Part shown: piece by piece, positions 10,789-22,586 of the stretch
Layout of the letters: each line of letters opens with the position of its first letter
How positions within the stretch are numbered: the first letter of the stretch is position 1
Assembly: GCA_020226215.1 (NCBI GenBank)
Contig: CM035232.1
Coordinates: forward strand, 49,476,179-49,540,178
Source: Sindora glabra
Taxonomy: Eukaryota > Streptophyta > Magnoliopsida > Fabales > Fabaceae
Direction: 5' to 3'
DNA length: 64,000 nt
Made by a program: the position numbers and the translations under genes
Notes under the pieces: generated by a model
Told to the model about the DNA's origin: nothing
Databases searched by the model: none
What the model saw: only the letters and a program-made list of their open reading frames with translations

Positions 10789-11517
10789 TTATCTTCTAAG
10801 AATTCGCTTGTCATGCCAAGCCTTTGTTCTTTCTTTATAGATCTTAGCATTATCATAAGCTTCATTCCTCAATTCTTCAAGCTCAAGAAGTTGGAACTTT
10901 CTCTTCTCTCCAGCAGATTGTAAGTCAAAATTGAGCAACTTGATTGCCCAATACGCCTTGTGTTCAACTTCCACTGGTAAGTGACAGTTCTTCCCATAGA
11001 TGAGCCTAAATGGTGCCATTCCAATTGGAGTTTTAAAGGCAGTTCTATAGGCCCACAAAGCATCATCCAGCTTAAGTGTCCAATTCTTCCTTGATCTAGA
11101 CACCGTCTTCTCCAAGATGGACTTAATTTCTCTGTTGGAAAGCTCAACTTGCCCACTGGTTTGGGGGTGATATGGAGTAAAGATCTTATGGGTTACTCCA
11201 TACCCCTTCAAGAGTGATTGAAATTGATGGGCAATAAAATGAGATCCTCCATCACTAATGACAGCTCTTGGTATGCCAAATCTAGGAAATAACACCTTCT
11301 TGAAGAGGCGAACCACAGCCTTGGCATCACAAGTCCGAGTTGCAATTGCCTCCACCCATTTGGAGACATAGTCAACTGCCACTAGTATAAATCTGTTGCT
11401 GCAAGAAGGTAGGAATGGTCCCATGAAGTCAATTCCCCAAACATCAAAGATTTCAACCTCAAGAATGTTATTCAAGGGCATCTCATGTCTCTTTGATATG
11501 CTGTCAACCCTTTGGCA
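10789..11517 (-). pseudogene. Athila integrase catalytic core
   Basis: The frame runs from just after the stop at 11518-11520 and has its first Met at 11481. It contains the D,D,E catalytic triad: the first Asp in GIDFMGPF, the second in SDGGSHF and the Glu in [19 protein letters not shown] and [12 protein letters not shown] are conserved landmarks. The enzyme would join element cDNA to the chromosome. It is cut from its N-terminal zinc finger by the upstream stop and from its C-terminal tail by the stop at 10789-10791. Confidence 0.93.
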
Positions 11518-12660
11518 TTAATAACAAGAAGTGACATAATGATGAACATCTCTGAAAAGAGTCGGCCAATAAAATCCTGCTTGAGCAATCTTGGCAGCAG
11601 TTCTTGAAGCACCAAAATGTCCCCCATATGGAGAGGAATGACAGTGGAACATGATACTTGCAATTTCCTCCTCTGGCACACATCTTCTAAATAGCCCATC
11701 AGCACATCTCCTAAAGAGAAGAGGCTCATCCCAAAAGTAATGTTTTGCCTCAGCTAGAAACTTCTTCTTCTTTTGATATCCCGCATCCGGAGGTAAAACT
11801 CCACTCACTATGTAGTTCACATAATCGGCAAACCAAGGGATGTCGGAAGAAGAGACAGCCAACAAATAATCATCAGGAAGGGCATCATTGATTGGTATAT
11901 CCTTATCTTCCTCATCTCCTAATTCTTGCTTCAGCCTAGAGAGATGATCAGCTACAACATTCTCGGTACCCTTCTTATCTCGAATTTCCAGATCGAATTC
12001 TTGCAACAAAAGAATCCATCTGATGAGACGAGGTTTAGCTTCCTTCTTGCTTAGAAGGTACCGAATGGCTGCATGATCTGTGAAAACAATCACTTTAGAG
12101 TCCACCAAGTAAGATCTGAATTTGTCAACTGCATATACCACTGCAAGAAGCTCCTTTTCGGTTGTGGCATAATTCAATTGGGCTTCGTCAAGAGTCTTGC
12201 TTGCATAATAAATTGCATGAACCTTTCTGTCCCTTCTTTGGCCAAGCACAGCTCCTATTGCATAATCACTAGCATCGCACATCACCTCAAATGGCAGGTT
12301 CCAATCCGGTGCTTGCATGATAGGGGCAGAAATTAAGGCTTGCTTTAACCTGCAGAAGGCATCCAAACAATTTTGATCAAAATCAAAAGGAACATCTTTA
12401 GCTAGCAAGTTAGTCAAAGGTTTAGCTATTTTAGAGAAATCTTTAATGAAACGTCGGTAGAAGCCGGCGTGTCCTAGAAAACTCCTCACTCCCTTGACAG
12501 AATTTGGGGGAGGCAATTTCTCTATGATGTCCACTTTGGCTTTATCTACTTCAATGCCATGTTCAGATACTTGATGTCCAAGAACAATCCCTTCTTTTAC
12601 CATAAAATGGCATTTCTCCCAGTTGAGAACCAGATTTACCTCCTCACATCTCTGCAACAC
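11518..12660 (-). pseudogene. Athila RT thumb, RNase H and integrase zinc finger
   Basis: The 380-codon segment continues the RT frame after the TAA at 12661-12663. Residues about 1-110 hold the RT C-terminus ([29 protein letters not shown]). RNase H follows, with [14 protein letters not shown], the [11 protein letters not shown]lu, [10 protein letters not shown] and ADHLSRL. The C-terminus has the first part of the integrase HHCC zinc finger ([13 protein letters not shown], then VTSCY). The stop TAA 11518-11520 falls between the two zinc-binding Cys residues, since the next codon reads Cys. The product would lack a complete zinc finger and the integrase core. Confidence 0.93.
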
Positions 12661-13122
12661 TTAAGATAAATTGGTTAAACAGTTATCAAAGGAAGTGCCA
12701 TACACAGAAAAGTCATCCATAAAGACTTCCATGATATTTTCAATGAAATCAGAAAAGATTGCCATCATACAACGCTGGAAAGTAGCTGGAGCATTGCACA
12801 GACCAAAAGGCATTCTTCTATATGCAAATGTGCCATAAGGACAAGTAAATGTGGTCTTTTCCTGATCATTTGGATGGATAGGGATTTGAAAGAAACCAGA
12901 ATAGCCATCCAAATAACAGAAATGTGAATGCTTAGCTAACCTTTCTAGAGTTTGATCAATGAAGGGAAGAGGGAAGTGATCTTTCCGGGTTGTCTTATTC
13001 AATTTCCTATAATCAATACACATTCTCCAACCCGTGACAGTCCTAGTGGGAATTAGCTCATTATTTTCATTTTTCACTACAGTTAGCCCCCCTTTCTTGG
13101 GCACAACATGAACCGGGCTAAC
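12661..13122 (-). pseudogene. Athila reverse transcriptase palm and fingers
   Basis: The frame runs between the stops at 13123-13125 and 12661-12663. It reads PVHVVPKKGGLTVV, MCIDYRKLNKTTRKDHFPLPF, LDGYSGFFQIPI, TFACP-like TFTCPYGTFAYRRMPFGLCNAPATFQ and the active site VFMDDFSVYG. These are the conserved RT blocks 2 to 5. The two catalytic Asp of the MDD motif are intact. The upstream TAG follows SDSQ, where the family normally has Trp, so a TGG-to-TAG change is likely. Confidence 0.94.
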
Positions 13123-14700
13123 CTATTGGCTATCGGAAATTGGGTAAATTACCCCTGCATCTAACAGTTTCATTATTTCTTTCTTCACAACTTCTTTCAT
13201 ATTAGGATTCAGCCTTCTTTGGTGTTCAATGGAGGATTTACTGTCATCCTCCAACAATATCTTATGCATACATATAGAAGGACTAATCCCCTTTAAATCA
13301 GAAATGGAATACCCCAAAGCTTTCCTATGAGATCTAAGCTGCCTAAGTAATTTTTCTGTTTCCAAAGCAGTTAGATTAGCATTGACTATAACAGGATAAG
13401 TAGAATGGGGTCCTAGAAATTCATACCTTAGAGAAGATGGGAGATGTTTCAACTCTACCTTAGGTGGTGTGTCTTCTTCAGTGTTGGTTTTGCTGGACTC
13501 CACCTCCAATGTTTCAATTGCTGCTTCAGGGAAAGGATATGCAGCAGTTTCTTCAGTTTCAACCACCTCTTTTGTAACCAAGCATGCTTCTAGAGGATCT
13601 TGGATGCTCTCCTTTAGAAGATTTTCTTTGACAGCTTTTTCTAGCACATCTACCCTGCATATGAAGTCTTCACAAACAGGTAATTTGATAGATTCATTCA
13701 AATTAAATTCAACCTTCTCATCCCCAACAGATAATGACAGTCTACCATTTTTAACATCAATTAAAGCTCCAGCAGTAGCAAGAAATGGTCTACCTAAGAT
13801 AATAGGCATTTGAGCATCCTCCTCCATCTCTAGAACAACAAAGTCTACTGGTATGAAAAACTTACCAACTTTAATAGGTATATCTTCAAGAATACCTACT
13901 GGATATTTGACTGACCGGTCGGCTAATTGAAGTGAAACCGTAGTAGGCTTCATCTCCTCAATGTTCAATCTCTTGGCAACCGTCAGTGGCATAAGACTCA
14001 CACTCGCTCCTAGGTCACACAATGCCCGATCAATAGGGACATTTCCTATAACACAAGGTATAGAGAAGCCTCCGGGATCCTTTAGCTTAGGAGGTAGCTT
14101 ATTTTGAATGATGGCACTACACTCCTCAGTCAAAGCCACAGTTTCATGCTCCTCTAGCTTCCTCTTGTTGGAGAGAATGTCCTTCAAAAATTTAGCATAT
14201 GAAGGCATTTGTGAGAGTGCATCTGTGAAGGGGATATTGATGTATAGCTTTTTCAGCACCTCCAAGAACTTTCCAAACTGCTTATCCAGTTTAGCCTTGG
14301 CTAATCTTTGAGGATAAGGGATAGGCGGTTTGTAAGGTTCCGGAGGGATATATTTGGAATTTTCTGGTAGTTCCCCTTCATTTTCTACAGTATCAGTGGT
14401 ATTTGAGGCCTTGTTGCTTTCCATTTGCTTCTCCCCCACACTTGTCTCTTTTTCACTTTCTTGAGTGGCAATAGGATCATTCAATAATCTTCCACTCCTA
14501 AGAGTTACTGCCTTGCAATGCTCCCTTGGATTTGATTCTGGTTGGGCAGGGAGTTGGCCAAAAGCTCTTGAAGAAGATGCGGAGGCTTGCTGGGCAATTT
14601 GAGTTTCCAGCATCTTTCCATGAGTGGCCAAGGTATCCACCTTAGAAGACAGTTGTCTGATTGAATCTTCCATGTGTCCCATGTTGTCTAAATTCCTCAT
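13123..14700 (-). pseudogene. Athila gag C-terminus, aspartic protease and start of RT
   Basis: The 525-residue frame starts at an internal ATG at 14700 that is probably not a real start; its N-terminus overlaps the end of gag in another frame. It carries the gag-pol linker (PYPQRLAKAKLDKQF), the protease with CDLGASVSLMP and IILGRPFLATAGALIDVKNG, and then the RT entry region (RRLNPNMKEVVKKEIMKLLDAGVIYPISDS). The Asp of the DLGAS motif is the catalytic residue. It ends in the premature TAG at 13123-13125. The protease itself looks intact. Confidence 0.92.
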
Positions 14701-15973
14701 TGGTCTTCTCTTGAGAAATAAGAAATTTCTCCAAGAGGCCTTCTAATTTGGCAGTAGAAGATTGTTGGGCAGGTGGGTTGTATGATCTTTGACCTTGGAA
14801 ACCAGGTGGTGGTGGTCTATTGGTGCTGTTTTGTGTGTGATATGGCTGGGTAGGCTTGTAGGAGAAGTTTGGATGATTCCTCCATGATGGATTATAAGTA
14901 TTTCCAAATGGCTCATTGGAGTTTCTCTGTCCAAACCCACTATTATTCACATAATTCATTTGCTCAGTAAAGTCTTGGCCCAAGGTGCATTCAGCTGCAA
15001 CATGCCCTGTAACACCACAAATCTCACAGGAACTATCAGTAGCACCTGTTGTATTCATACTGTTAACATGAAATTTATCAAATTTAGCCATTAGAGCATC
15101 TACCTTGCTACCTAAATTTCCTAATGCATCTACTTTAGCAGATAAATGACTAAAGGCATCTAATTCATACTTCCCTGTTGGTTTCCTTGAAGGTCCTCTC
15201 TCATTGGACCATTGATAGTGATTCAAGGCCATATCTTCAATCAGCTCATAGGCTTCATCCAGCCTTTTATTCATTAAGGCTCCTCCAGCAGCGACATCTA
15301 CAGTGAGTCTAGTGTTGTAATTCAAACCATTGTAGAAGGTGTGGAGAACAAGCCATTTTTCCAATCCATGGTGGGGACATAGCCTTAATAGCTCTTTAAA
15401 TCTGTCCCAAGCATCAAAAAGGGATTCTCCTTCTCTTTGGGAGAAGGTAGTGATCTCATTCCTCAATTGGGCAGTCTTGCTTGGAGGAAAGTATTTTGAT
15501 AGGAAAGCCCTCAGCAGCTCTTCCCATGTTGTAATTGACCCAGCTGGTAAGGAGTGCAACCAAGCTCTTGCTCTATCCCTCAAGGAGAATGGGAAGAGCC
15601 TAAGCTTGATGGCGTTAGCTTGTACCCCATTAATCTTTATTGTGTCACAATATTCCAGGAAAATCTGGATGTGGAGGTTAGGATCCTCCATTGGCAATCC
15701 ACGAAATTGATTTTGCTGCACCATAGACAGCAAAGCTGGCTTCAATTCAAAGTTATTGGCCTCCACAGCAGGCCTCCTTATGCTGGATTGAAGACCAGTG
15801 GCATCGGGTGCGGCAAACTCTCTGAGTGATCTATTATCCATGTGTGCAGTTGCTGGTTCAATGCAGATTTCCTCTTGAAAGTGAACTGACTTGTGTTCCC
15901 TCCTTCTCCTATGCAGTGTTCTTTCAATTTTCGGATCCAAGTCAAGAATTCTGTCAAGACTTCTCCGTCGCAT
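14642..15973 (-). pseudogene. Athila gag, C-terminally frameshifted
   Basis: The 443-residue ORF starts about 190 bp after the 5' LTR, at the first long-frame ATG (MRRRSLDRIL). It has the retrotransposon gag domain at about residues 75-250 (AIKLRLFPFSLRDRARAWL, SLFDAWDRFKELL, CPHHGLEKW, TFYNGLNYNTR, DEAYELIEDMA). One CCHC zinc knuckle, CEICGVTGHVAAEC, lies at about 316-329, then a Pro/Asn/Gln-rich tail. Gag forms the cytoplasmic particle that packages the RNA. Near 14680-14710 the conserved reading leaves this frame and continues in the frame of the 13123-14700 ORF, so a small indel has broken gag from pol. Confidence 0.92.
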
Positions 15974-16141
15974 ATAAAAGATGGTCGGCAGAAGGATTTA
16001 GTAACACTAAAACAGAACAAGGTGAGAAAGAGATGCTGTAAAAGTAAGAAAAAATCAAAACAAGATGAATTATGAAGTTAAGGAAAAAGAATTGCCTAGT
16101 CTAATTTACTTAAAATTTGCTGTTAATATCAACTAGAAACA

Positions 16142-16160
16142 ATCCCCGGCAACGGCGCCA
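16142..16160 (-). other. Primer binding site for tRNA-Asp
   Basis: The plus strand reads ATCCCCGGCAACGGCGCCA, the same as the 3' end of plant tRNA-Asp. The minus (element) strand is therefore its complement, TGGCGCCGTTGCCGGGGAT. Six bases separate it from the 5' LTR at 16167. tRNA-Asp priming is known for Athila elements. Confidence 0.95.
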
Positions 16161-16166
16161 AAAACT

Positions 16167-17664
16167 TGACCTCTAAAATCCGCAAGTGCACAGTTAAGTC
16201 TAGTTATAGTATAAAAGATTATCGTTCTCCACAGGGATTGTAGGTTGAGTACTAACTAAATCTCAAGCAAAATTATCTAGGCAGATCAATTGATAGTGGA
16301 ATTCAAGATTAAAGTGCAAAAACAGAGATTAACTTGTCAAAATAAGGTTTGATTCAGTGGAGAAAAAGTGTACTTAGCTTAAGGATCTCTTGTACATTTC
16401 ATTATGGAATGAATATAACTTTCTAACTTGGTTTACTGTTAATTATGATTGCTGGATCACCAAAATTAAGCTATACCTCATTGCAAGGCTACTAGCTACT
16501 AACCAAGAGATTAAGTGTCCAGAATTACTCTAGTAACCACTAATCAAGGTTGCATTAACTCTGTTCAGAATCCATTCTTGGACATTTCATCCTGTGCAAA
16601 AGAATTCAACCAGCTTAATTCCTAAGTCTAATTGATATTCCCAATGATCATGCAAGATCCAATTAATTGACTGGTCATTTCAACCTAGAATCAACTAATC
16701 CATTTTTCCAATCCAATATTCCGGATATATTGGCTTGTTCAAAACAAATCAGCAAGATCAAATCATAATTCAACAGTAAAACAAGCTAGATTATATAAAA
16801 TTCAGTTCCATAACTCCATGAACAAGTTCACCTAAGCTAAGTACAGAGGTTTAGTGTGAGATCATCATAAGATCAGAAGAAAACAAGAAAACAGAGGAGG
16901 AAGCCAAACAATCCATGAAGATCTACAAATTTCTTGCTTGATTCTTCAATTTCTTGCTTGGATCCGTGTTAGAAGGCGCCTTTGATGAGCTTTTTGGTCT
17001 CTCCTAGGGCTTCTCCCAGCAACTCCCTTGTTAATTCTCAGAATTCTCTCCCTTCCACACTTCTCTTCGCAGGATTTCGCGCGAAACTTATATTCTTTGA
17101 TGTACACGGGGTCCAACACGGCCCGTGTTTTACCCCGTGTTTCTCAGCGAAAGTTTGAGCAGCAAGGAACACGTTGTGTGACACGCCCCGTGTTCTTCTA
17201 CGAATTGTCAAGCAGCAATGTACACGGGGTAGTACACGTCCCGTGTTCTACCCCGTGTTTCTCAGCGAAGACTGATCAGCATACTACACGGGGTGTGACA
17301 CCCTCCGTGTTCTTCAGAGGCGAATGGCAGTAATATACACGGGGTGTGACACGTCCCGTGTTCACACCCGTGTTCTTCTCTAAGTAGCCCAGTGAAGTCA
17401 CGAAGCCATCCAGAAGGGAACACGGCCTTGAACACGGGGTTACCATTACCCCGTGTTCTTTACTGAGTAGACAATCTTGCTTCAATGCTTCATGATTTGA
17501 ATGGTTTTGCCTCTAAATTCTTTTCTAATGCTCATATGTTTCATTTCATGCCCTGAAAACAAGATATAGAGCATCAAAGTATCTTTTTCAATCAATTTTG
17601 CACAAAATACTAAGTAAATGAGTGATAAAACACATAGAATTTAGGTGTATTTGTGCACTTATCA
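16167..17664 (-). repeat. 5' LTR of the Athila element (1498 bp)
   Basis: It is the near-identical partner of 4412-5897, with TG...CA ends in element orientation. It is 12 bp longer because of an extra CCTTGAACACGG segment inside the last hairpin unit near 17424-17435. It would carry the promoter of the genomic transcript. Confidence 0.96.
17104..17457. repeat. Hairpin-repeat array in U3 of the 5' LTR
   Basis: This is the same six-unit array as at 5349-5690. The last unit here starts with a partial extra arm, AACACGGCCTTG, before AACACGGGGT. That makes it the only place in the LTR pair with a length change. Confidence 0.9.
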
Positions 17665-17669
17665 CTCTT
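17665..17669. repeat. Target site duplication, right copy (CTCTT)
   Basis: It matches 4407-4411 exactly and directly follows the CA end of the right LTR. Confidence 0.95.
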
Positions 17670-18112
17670 ATCATGCTTCTTTAATTTGTAACAGGATACC
17701 TAGCATTTTGGACATCTATGTAATATTTTATACTTATTTCGGTATGACATATAGTCATTAGAATATGCATGAATCTTCATATACTCTACACCCTTTGGGC
17801 ACATAATTTTCTTTATATCTCAAGCACAAGTTGGAAGTCAACTACCTTTAAAAGCATGTCTTTCAACAATTACAATAATACCATAAAGCTCTTGTCACTC
17901 CATCTATTTCTTGCTTTCATGTTGAACAATCTTAACATGGTAGACAAAAATATATATTTGATGTAACTCGAATACAATGACTTCTCTGCATCATTCGATA
18001 AACTATCGAGTACTTGCAAACACTTAATAAAATTATATGCAGTATCATGCACCATATCCTCTAAGTGATCATTAAAATTCCCATCTTCATAATTAGTAGA
18101 CATGCTACTCAA
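17665..18112 (-). pseudogene. CACTA TNP2-like transposase, N-terminal part (broken)
   Basis: A minus-strand frame from 18112 contains NDAEKSLYSSYIKYIFLSTM, MLRLFNMKARNRWSDKSF and, after a frame change, KIHAYSNDYMSYRNKYKILH followed by RCPKC. These are the landmark N-terminal blocks of the TNP2 transposase (the family has DAEKPLY, WSDKSF and KIHACPNDC-type segments). The C-terminal part is at 1880-4411, and the two halves are separated only by the Athila element and its duplicated CTCTT. Several stops and a frameshift show that it was a pseudogene. Confidence 0.88.
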
Positions 18113-21082
18113 GTTACTTTCACCATGTCATTTCTATCGTGTATACTCAAGGTCAATGCCATTGACATATCAATAATCTTATACTTGTTCAACTGTCACC
18201 TTTTTCAAATAATAATAATTAATGTGAGGTACTTTATGAGATTATTACTAAATTCATCCTTCCCTTTCATAAATATAAATTTGACAAATTCATTAGCATT
18301 ATCTTCATATTCAGTAGCACTCCAATTAATATGCATCTAACTTTAATCTACAACTAACCAATATAGTGAGAATAATACACATAAAAATATTAAGCAAAAC
18401 CTATATCATCACAAACTACACATATTATTTGCTATGTATCCAAAATCTAAACACATCCATACATTTATATACATTAAAAATGCAATCCAAATTATCCAAA
18501 ACACATACTCAAAACCATAATAATTCTATATATTTATAAAGGCAATCTTTTACATATATTCTATTTTGTGCCTAAGGATATGGTACATATACATAGCCAT
18601 CAAAAAATTGGATACATTTTAATATTATGTTATAACCTTAACCCTAACCATCTTAAGATATTAAGATATAGCCTAAATAAACAAAACCATATATCTATAC
18701 CAAAAATATAAAGACATATAGAATAAAAACTTTAAGATAATCGGTGAGTGTACCTTATTTATATAGAAAAATTTGTGCTCTACAATTCTATTGGATTTTG
18801 TAAAATAAAGCTTCATGCTAGAAGTTTTCAAATACTACAAATAGTACCACAACGTTTTAGTCTTGTATTTCGTTCTTTTACTAATGTTTTGAATTTTTTT
18901 AACACTTTTGCTATCAACTTCTAAGTAAAGCCAACATGTAAATAGATAACATCTATTATTAGATGTTGATTTAGTTACAATATCTGTCATTTATATCAAT
19001 GTGATATCATTCAATTTCACTATAAGAAAATGTTACGATAATATTTTTAGACATTGATTTTAAAATAAAACCAATGTCTTTTAATTGGTTAAGACTTCAT
19101 TATAATTTATTTTATTGTAAAGTAAAACAACATTGAGAATTGGAAAATCCACCAACTATGTTATGAAATTATGTCAAATCTAATAATTATACATACCATT
19201 TTTTCAACTTACAAAATTTATACCATTCTTTTGAGTTAATTAATTTTTTATACAAATTCAAATTAATTCATAATTAATTATAATGTTGGACATTTAAGAT
19301 AAGCCTATGACCTCAATGTCATTTTGAATGGCATATTTTTCTTTTTACACAAACCAATAGGATTAGCAACATATTTAATAAGAACCAGCAAAAACATGAA
19401 AGAAGAGACTAATAGTTATGAAAATATATTCTGTAATTTTATTCATTTTTATATATTATTACATCATCAAATACATAAACAAAAGTAGAAGATATCCTCA
19501 TTGTTCTTTCCTTGTTGCTATTGTCATTGTCATCATTTAAAAATAAATTTTCATGCATATTAGTAAATCATGGATCTAAACAATCCATTTTTTCCATTAA
19601 TAATGCAAAAATTGGTATAGAGGAGGAAAAGAACTCCCACACCATCTTATTTGATACATTTAGAGATTTGTCAGTGTGTGAAAGTAGAATAAATTAGAAT
19701 CTCTAACATCTCTAAAGATGTTAAATGAAATGGTGAGGGAGTTATCTTCCCTATCCACACAAATTCTGAAGTTAAATAATAAGGTCTAAGGCATTATTAG
19801 AATGTTTAAAATATAAAAGGAATATCTAATTTATAAGAAGCATTAAAATTAATAGGCATTAGTTATTAACAAAAAACTAACATTATATGTGCGCTTAATT
19901 TTCAAAGGGATCATCAGTTGTTATATTTAAACATTGGTTAAGACAAAAATTAACATGTAAACCTTTTACATTTCCCAGAAAGATTTTTTATATTCCTTCT
20001 AGATGATAGTTATTTAAAAAACTAACATATTATGTTTTCTCCATATTCAAAAACATCAATAAAAGCCATGAAGTTAGTTGTTTAGATTATTTTTACACAT
20101 TAATTTTCATAACAATTGACATATAAAATCAAATTGCAAATTTATATTAAATGTTATTTGTGTTTCGATGTCTTCTATTTGGTGCAATTATATGATAAAG
20201 AAAGAAACAATTCTATGAATTTATTTTAAGATTTTAATTCTTTCCAAATCATTATACTTATATAAATTTCATAAAATAATGTACATAGAAACTACAATTT
20301 TTCATTAATATATGTTATAACAAATTCAACAAGTAAATAAGTTCCTATCTCAATTCTATCAAAATCATATTCCTTGTTACAAATTCTCTTACGTTAAAGA
20401 AACCTTTGCTTCTTACAATTAGATCCAAGTACTATCTCTTAGTCATCCTTATCCTTCGTGCTCTATCCTTGCTCCTAACTTAGAAATTCTTCAAATTGAT
20501 AAAAAGCATCCCATTCAAACTCTGATGCCTTTAAATCACCTATCTTAGTCAAGATGCTTCCCATAAATTCAAAGAATTTCCATGAATGAGTGAATTGTGA
20601 TCAAATTCCACACAAATATATATTAAGAGTGCAAGCGAAATTTTTAGCATTATAAAAAAAATATGAACATTATTTATTAACACAAGATTAATGTCCTATG
20701 CATTAAAATTTTAAAGTAGGCAATCGATTACAACTCCTTTAGATGTTAGTTAAGTATAACACTGATATTTGAAATTTTTACCTTTCCAACCTAAGGCTTC
20801 AAATGTTTTTTTCAATGATAATCATAAAGAAAATTGCCATCTTAAGTTTTTATAATTTCTTGCATAAAATATTAGACATCAGTTTTATTTAAAATTGGTG
20901 TAGTAATTCTCTCACTTAATTTTCAAAAGACCATTATGTCCAAATAAACATTAATCATAATTTTCAACCATAATTTTAAAGTTTTATATAATTTTATAAA
21001 TGTTTTTATGTCAAAATAGATTTTAATGATAAGGGTAACCAATGTCTATAGACTGATATAAATCATTTATTTTATAGTAATG
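18113..21082. mobile_element. Right (5') arm of CACTA element 1
   Basis: It lies upstream of the TNP2 relic and has no credible ORF. A CACTATAAGAAAATG motif at 19018 followed by inverted GACATTGATTTT/ACCAATGTC looks like a CACTA end or a nested short element. The right end reads TTTTATAGTAATG at 21070-21082, whose complement starts CATTACTATAAAA. The final 150 bp align with 40170-40327, the end of another CACTA copy. The segment 19233-20400 also resembles 36816-38450. The boundaries are inferred from these shared ends. Confidence 0.6.
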
Positions 21083-22586
21083 AGAGGCATAATGATGTTG
21101 TAACTCATGAAGATTATGTTGTGAGTGGATACTGAAATAAGTAAGCTTTAATGTTCATGATAAACATATGAAATGAGATTGAAACTAATTAATAACTTTA
21201 TGCCTCATGCATCGGATCCAAAAATTACTTGTCAAGAACAAGTATAGTATAACTTGAAGGGATAAGGATAAGTTTGTTAAGTTTGGATAGGAGTCATAAG
21301 GAGATTTATTTAGTTTTGTTTCACTTGTTCTTGGAACTAATTTTAAATACTACTATGAATTTTAGAATTATGGAAAATGAAATTGTTATATTTATGTGTA
21401 TGTTACGGTTTTAGTAATAATTTGATTAGTTAGATTAAGTAAAATGTGAGTTAGGTTAAAAAAAGGATAATCCACTCGGTATGGTTTTACTTGTTATAAT
21501 TTGATATTTTTTTCTAGAATGTTTGCTTATTAAGCCTAGACTTAACCTTTCATATTTTATTTTATAGATCCACAGGCTATTGCATCACTATCATAATAAC
21601 GATAAGTCATCTAGAACCTCTACTAGCTTGGACAAGATAAACACCTAGATATTTTACTTGTAAATAGATATATATACCCCAAACCATTCCCTAAAATGCC
21701 TTAGTCTATAAAGGTTAAATGATAAGATAGATATCATAAATATTAGGTATTTGTTTATACAAGGGTGTTAGTTTGACTAGCTTATTTTTAAGAAAGTGAT
21801 AGGAATTATAAACAGGTTTAACCTCTATTCTTATGTGAAACTTAATTATATTACCAAGATTTTATGATATAAATATTACCTTAACCCTTGTTTAGATTTT
21901 TAAATTGTGTGTAGTTAAGACAGATTAGTGGAAACTAGTATGTTGGATTCCATGCCAGTTAAAGCCTAGGAAGGGTCCCAATATTAAGTTATCAAATTCA
22001 CCAGAGATAACGATCAAGGTGAAGAGGTTATATAAAAGAAAAAGGAATTTCAAAGTGGAAATGTCCTTAACAAAATAGGGTATTGTTTCAATAATAAAAT
22101 TATTAACAAAAATTAAGCATTTAAGCTTTTGAAATTAGTTGAAACTTGCTAGAACATCGTAAAAGAAGTTATTGAAAAAGAGGTCAAGGTGCCATAAAGT
22201 TTAAGATTTGAAGGAGTGTGTATAAGATAAGGCCACAATGACATTTTAGGAAAGGTCAAGTTGCTATAGGTGGCAAATGTTGGTAATGTCCGTTATACTT
22301 CCAGATTGATGTAGTTGTTGAAAAGATACAAATAAGAGGAAAAAAAGAGTAAAGAATCACTAAGAATGATCTAAGGAGTTGGTAATTGAAAAGGTTGGCA
22401 ATTGTGACACAAATGGTGACTATGTCATAGGCTATAATATACCATTAACAAGGGGTGGTATCATAGTCATTCTAGGTGGAGAGAAAACTATAGGAGTTTA
22501 AAAGTTAACACTTAGCTTGGAAGAGAAGAAGACTTTCTTACTTTAAAGAGAGAATAAGGTTTCGAGAAAATAGAAAGTGAAAGAGA
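21083..22586. other. Unassigned sequence between CACTA copies
   Basis: There is no ORF over 60 codons with coding character, no RNA gene and no repeat that I recognise. It may be older host DNA or a decayed retrotransposon. Confidence 0.4.

Larger units (their letters stand above)
4412..17664 (-). mobile_element. Athila-type Ty3/gypsy LTR retrotransposon, complete in structure, coding region defective
   Basis: The 13,253-bp element lies on the minus strand. Two near-identical LTRs flank, in element order, a tRNA-Asp primer site, gag, protease, RT, RNase H, integrase, a hairpin-repeat array, an env-like ORF and a polypurine tract. Athila assignment rests on the gag sequence (LRLFPFSLRDRARAWL, ITTWEEL, CPHHGL, TFYNGL), the protease CDLGASVSLMP, the RT FMDDFSVYG, the tRNA-Asp primer site and an ATHILA ORF1-like third ORF. 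The 5-bp duplication CTCTT is perfect. The LTRs differ by three substitutions and one 12-bp indel. The coding region has one frameshift and seven in-frame stops, so this copy cannot encode a working set of proteins. It interrupts a CACTA TNP2 relic. Confidence 0.96.

Noticed and set aside
13469..15829. Plus-strand ORFs opposite gag and protease
   Set aside because: They are antisense shadows with no recognisable domain.
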